Assembly (NCBI GenBank): GCA_035318745.1
Contig: DATHEA010000022.1
Coordinates: 1 to 23,593 of the forward strand
Length of the DNA: 23,593 bases
Reading direction: 5' to 3'
From: VRUE01 sp035318745
GTDB lineage: Bacteria > Actinomycetota > Thermoleophilia > Solirubrobacterales > 70-9
In this document: positions 21,683 to 23,593 of the stretch, one piece after another
How positions within the stretch are numbered: position 1 is the stretch's first letter
Layout of the letters: every line of letters starts with the position of its first letter
Notes under the pieces: model-generated
The model's input: only the letters and a program-made list of their open reading frames with translations
Databases searched by the model: none
Told to the model about the DNA's origin: nothing
Made by a program: the position numbers and the translations under genes

Positions 21683-21906
21683 TCTGAAAGCGCCTGCATG
21701 CGGCGCTTCGCTTGCATCTTGCGGTGGCGGCCTTCATCTCGGCGTCCTTGGGATCGGCGCTGGTGCTCATTGCTCCTCCTGTCGTCCGGGGTCGACAGTG
21801 GTCTACGCCGTGGACGGCTCCGAGTCAACCCTCGTCGGCCAAGAGCACGTCGATCTGGCCGAGGGCTTCGACCATGCCCTGCTCCCTGCCAATCTCGATC
21901 ACCTGC

Positions 21907-22629
21907 TCAAACTGGAACTTTGCCACTGCCGTGGCAGACCTCGCACTGTCTCCTCCCGTTGCCAGGGCAAGAACCGCACGTCATCGTTTCGGGTGGCGGG
22001 CTGTGATTTTCGACCCTCCCGCTGCCACCGCACACCGGGCACTGGACGGTGCCACTTCCGCCACACCTGCGGCAGGTCTCGTCCTGGCGGGATTGCCGTG
22101 AGGCTGGCTCGTAGGGAGGCGGCAGAGAGCTCGCAGGAGCCGGGGGCGGAATCGGGGAAGATTGCCCGCCTCCCAACCTGCCCAGCACCACCAGGATCGC
22201 CAGTGCGAGAATCCCCATCAGCACGAAGACGACGATGCGCGCCGCCTTGTCGAAGCGGTGCGAATCGGCCCACCCGAGGTCAACCAGGACCGCGTCCGGC
22301 ACCGAACCGAGGGCCACGTTCCACCGGGGCCCCTGCGCCCGGTGGTAGATCGTTTCCACATCGTCGTTCCGCACGCCGGATGTTTGAAAGTGAACGGAGT
22401 AGACCGCCGTCGCCCAGTGATGATCGGCGGTTGAGACCCTGACGTCGCGTGACAGGATGACCCTGATGTGCGGTCCGGCATTGCTGCGTCGCACAGCCCC
22501 TTCGATCGCCGCGCGCTCACCCTTCGTGGGACTCCTGTCAGCTCGCGCTGCGGCGGGGACGAAAAGGGGGAGAGCGACCGCAAGGGCGAGCAGGCAGTGC
22601 ACACCGCGACACAGGACTCGTCGTCGCAT
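21907..22629 (-). CDS. Secreted/membrane protein with DnaJ-type CxxCxG zinc fingers, probably frameshifted at its 3' end
   Basis: The protein has 240 residues from ATG 22627-22629. Signal peptide about 1-31 (LLALAVALPLFVPAAARA). An extracytoplasmic domain follows (about 35-135: GERAAIEGAVRRSNAGPHIR ... ATAVYSVHFQTSG), then a transmembrane helix (about 144-163, VVFVLMGILALAILVVLGRL), a Pro-rich linker, and four cysteine pairs in CRRCGGSG, CPVCGGSG, CGSCPGNG and CEVCHGSG, the spacing of the DnaJ zinc finger. The fingers would lie on the opposite side of the membrane. After GSGK the frame stops. Removing one base near 21917 would continue it as VQFEQVIEIGREQGMVEALG to a stop at 21825-21827, with strong third-position G/C, so the true C-terminus is probably about 27 residues longer. 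Confidence 0.62.
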   Translation of the reverse strand: MRRRVLCRGVHCLLALAVALPLFVPAAARADRSPTKGERAAIEGAVRRSNAGPHIRVILSRDVRVSTADHHWATAVYSVHFQTSGVRNDDVETIYHRAQGPRWNVALGSVPDAVLVDLGWADSHRFDKAARIVVFVLMGILALAILVVLGRLGGGQSSPIPPPAPASSLPPPYEPASRQSRQDETCRRCGGSGTVQCPVCGGSGRVENHSPPPETMTCGSCPGNGRRQCEVCHGSGKVPV

Positions 22630-22717
22630 GACGTACTGAAGATAATCCGCACGCTGACGTGCCGCATTGACACTCCGGTTCTCACCTTCAAGAGCCGAAG
22701 CGCGCCGCCTCCTCAGA

Positions 22718-22909
22718 CGCCAGCTCGGGATCGCGATCGGCATCGCCGGCCTCGGCGCGATCTTTGAGCATCACGCGGAGGCGCTGGGCCTGCGGGCCGG
22801 CATCGTCGCCGGGCTCGATTCGGTCCTCCTCGTCGCTGCCGCGGTCGCCTTCGCCGCCGCTGTCCTGACTTGGCCACTGCTCGGCTCGCAACGCTCGACC
22901 TCGTCCTAG
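22718..22909 (+). pseudogene. C-terminal remnant of an MFS transporter (paralog of 11130-12509)
   Basis: RQLGIAIGIAGLGAIFEH and the later VAGLD, FAAAVL, WPLLG and QRST blocks match the last 64 residues of the ars-operon MFS protein in order, ending at a stop with the same STxS tail. Nothing upstream of 22718 matches, so only the last 63 codons survive. It lies 27 bp before R4 and next to the minus-strand zinc-finger gene. It is evidence that another arsenic-type island once ended here. Confidence 0.88.
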
Positions 22910-22936
22910 ACCCCTAGAAAGCTAGGCGTGGCGCGT

Positions 22937-23020
22937 TCCAACCGCCCTGCGCCGTTTTCGGGCACTTCTCGCCAGGAGTGCCCGACTCCCTGCATATCGC
23001 CGCATATCCCTGCATATCCG
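22937..23020 (+). repeat. R4: hairpin and 10-bp-unit module at the right end of island 2
   Basis: TCCAACCGCC is followed after 21 nt by the stem TCGGGCACTTCT (22958-22969) / AGGAGTGCCCGA (22974-22985) with loop CGCC (one G-T pair). After CTCCC it has three 10-bp units TGCATATCGC, CGCATATCCC and TGCATATCCG (22991-23020). The length (84 nt) equals that of R1. Confidence 0.7.
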
Positions 23021-23101
23021 GCGCTCTGGGGGCGCCAAGCGGTGTTTAGCGAATTCCCTGGAAATAGCAAGTTTTTCGCGCCGCCAGTTCGGACCGACCG
23101 A

Positions 23102-23148
23102 CTTGGATCGCACCCAGGAGGTCGGCGGTTCGAATCCGCCTAGCTCCA
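23102..23148 (+). repeat. Second tRNA-Ala 3'-end copy (candidate attachment site)
   Basis: These 47 nt are identical to 5051-5097, covering the anticodon arm to the discriminator. No tRNA 5' half precedes it. It is followed by TCCC...GGGATTTTC, a terminator-like end similar to that after the intact tRNA. It marks the right limit of the tandem islands; the sequence beyond would be the original chromosome. Confidence 0.85.
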
Positions 23149-23364
23149 CTTTCGGAAGTCCCTGCACGTCGGGATTTTCTTCTCCCCGGTAACCCACCGG
23201 AATCCACCCCAATCGGATCGCTGCCGATTCATGCGGCACCGCTCGCGGAGCGCCACGCCCGAGCGTGATCCAGAATCGCTGTGGCCCCGGCCAGGCCCAG
23301 CCAACCATCGGGTCCGCCGGTCACCCCGGTAGATTCGACAACCCGCCGTCGATGGTGCGGCTCC

Positions 23365-23593
23365 TCACCTCGCCCGCCGGTAGCGGATGTGCGTGGCGAG
23401 CGGAGAGTGGAGTACCTCGACCGGCTCGAACCCGAGGGACTCGACTCCGTCGAACAGCCGCTCGCCGGACCCGAGCAGGACGGGGGCCACGTCGAGCGTG
23501 AGTTCGTCGATCACTCCGGCGGCGAGCGCCTGACGGACGGTCGAGGCGCCGCCCGCGATGTCGATGCCATCCTCGCCGGCCGTCTCACGCGCC
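23365..23593 (-). CDS. Dihydrofolate-reductase/RibD C-terminal-domain family protein, 3' part
   Basis: The gene enters from the right edge; the last 75 codons are present. GIDIAGGASTVRQALAAGVI (an NADPH-binding GGxxT/S signature) is followed by DELTLDVAPVLLGSGERLFD and a C-terminal HSPLATHIRYRRAR. This matches the small DHFR-like family common in actinobacteria (RibD_C domain), cytosolic NADPH-dependent reductases of mostly unknown substrate. The stop is at 23365-23367. The 23149-23364 stretch between the tRNA copy and this gene shows no other feature. Whether it is part of the original chromosome to the right of the islands cannot be shown here. Confidence 0.82.
   Translation of the reverse strand, partial: ARETAGEDGIDIAGGASTVRQALAAGVIDELTLDVAPVLLGSGERLFDGVESLGFEPVEVLHSPLATHIRYRRAR

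Larger units (their letters stand above)
21683..23148. mobile_element. Candidate short tRNA-Ala island 2 (decayed)
   Basis: It is bounded by tRNA-Ala 3' copies at 21641-21682 and 23102-23148, with R4 at its right end. It contains the zinc-finger membrane protein and the MFS remnant, and no recombinase. It is probably the leftover of a larger island after internal deletion (inference). The 21709-21906 stretch holds only the frameshifted tail of the zinc-finger gene and a short ORF with a good ribosome binding site that runs into the tRNA copy. Confidence 0.45.

Noticed and set aside
21558..21770. 70-aa minus-strand ORF containing GGFEPPTSWVR, with a good AGGAGGAG site before its ATG
   Set aside because: Most of it is the antisense of the tRNA-Ala 3' copy, a well-known source of spurious proteins; the N-terminal part overlaps a hairpin and has no family. 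It may be a truncated gene start at most.
22922..23308. 128-aa minus-strand ORF, also containing GGFEPPTSWVR
   Set aside because: It reads through the antisense of the second tRNA-Ala copy and the R4 repeat; no coding signature outside that.

Overview
The window is high-GC DNA from an actinobacterium, most likely of the Thermoleophilia/Solirubrobacterales type. The evidence is strong G/C at third codon positions, GTG/TTG starts, a tRNA without encoded CCA, homing-endonuclease-associated-repeat and MCMQCM-type small proteins, and an actinobacterial CC...C-type ArsR. The taxonomic guess is inference from protein flavour only.

Left flank (1-5024): the 5' part of a secreted beta-helix protein (minus strand), a duplicated winged-helix regulator with an operator-like repeat cluster upstream, a 400-aa homing-endonuclease-associated-repeat protein without a visible nuclease domain, a probable one-TM mini-protein, and an uncharacterised 279-aa protein. 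The flank ends in a structured repeat (R1) and a perfect 12-bp inverted repeat in front of an intact tRNA-Ala(CGC) gene at 5025-5097.

Candidate island 1 (about 5098-21682) lies between the intact tRNA-Ala and a 42-nt copy of its 3' end. It carries (i) a coupled three-gene regulatory-looking operon (5427-7607) with two paralogous genes, one frameshifted, and a Fur domain fused to two winged helices; (ii) a small membrane protein and an NlpC/P60-like secreted hydrolase; (iii) an arsenic module: an aquaglyceroporin diverging from arsR-arsM-arsC-MFS, with a compact promoter/operator region that predicts nearly leaderless mRNAs; (iv) a SpoT/MESH1-like HD protein; (v) a complete high-affinity potassium system on the minus strand, in transcription order histidine kinase, kdpE, 26-aa ORF, kdpF, kdpA, kdpC, kdpB, KdpD sensor half, usp. 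KdpD is split into two genes at opposite ends of the operon, and kdpC precedes kdpB. No integrase is visible.

Candidate island 2 (about 21683-23148) is short. It holds a secreted/membrane protein with DnaJ-type CxxCxG fingers (apparently frameshifted near its 3' end), a C-terminal remnant of an MFS transporter closely related to the one in island 1, another R module, and a second, 47-nt tRNA-Ala 3' copy. The right flank begins a dihydrofolate-reductase/RibD-like gene on the minus strand.

The most unusual structure is a set of four R modules (TCCAACCGSC, then a hairpin with compensatory base changes, then 10-bp phased repeats) near the tRNA-Ala 3'-end copies. It looks like the recombination-arm architecture of a family of tandem, integrase-less tRNA-Ala islands.
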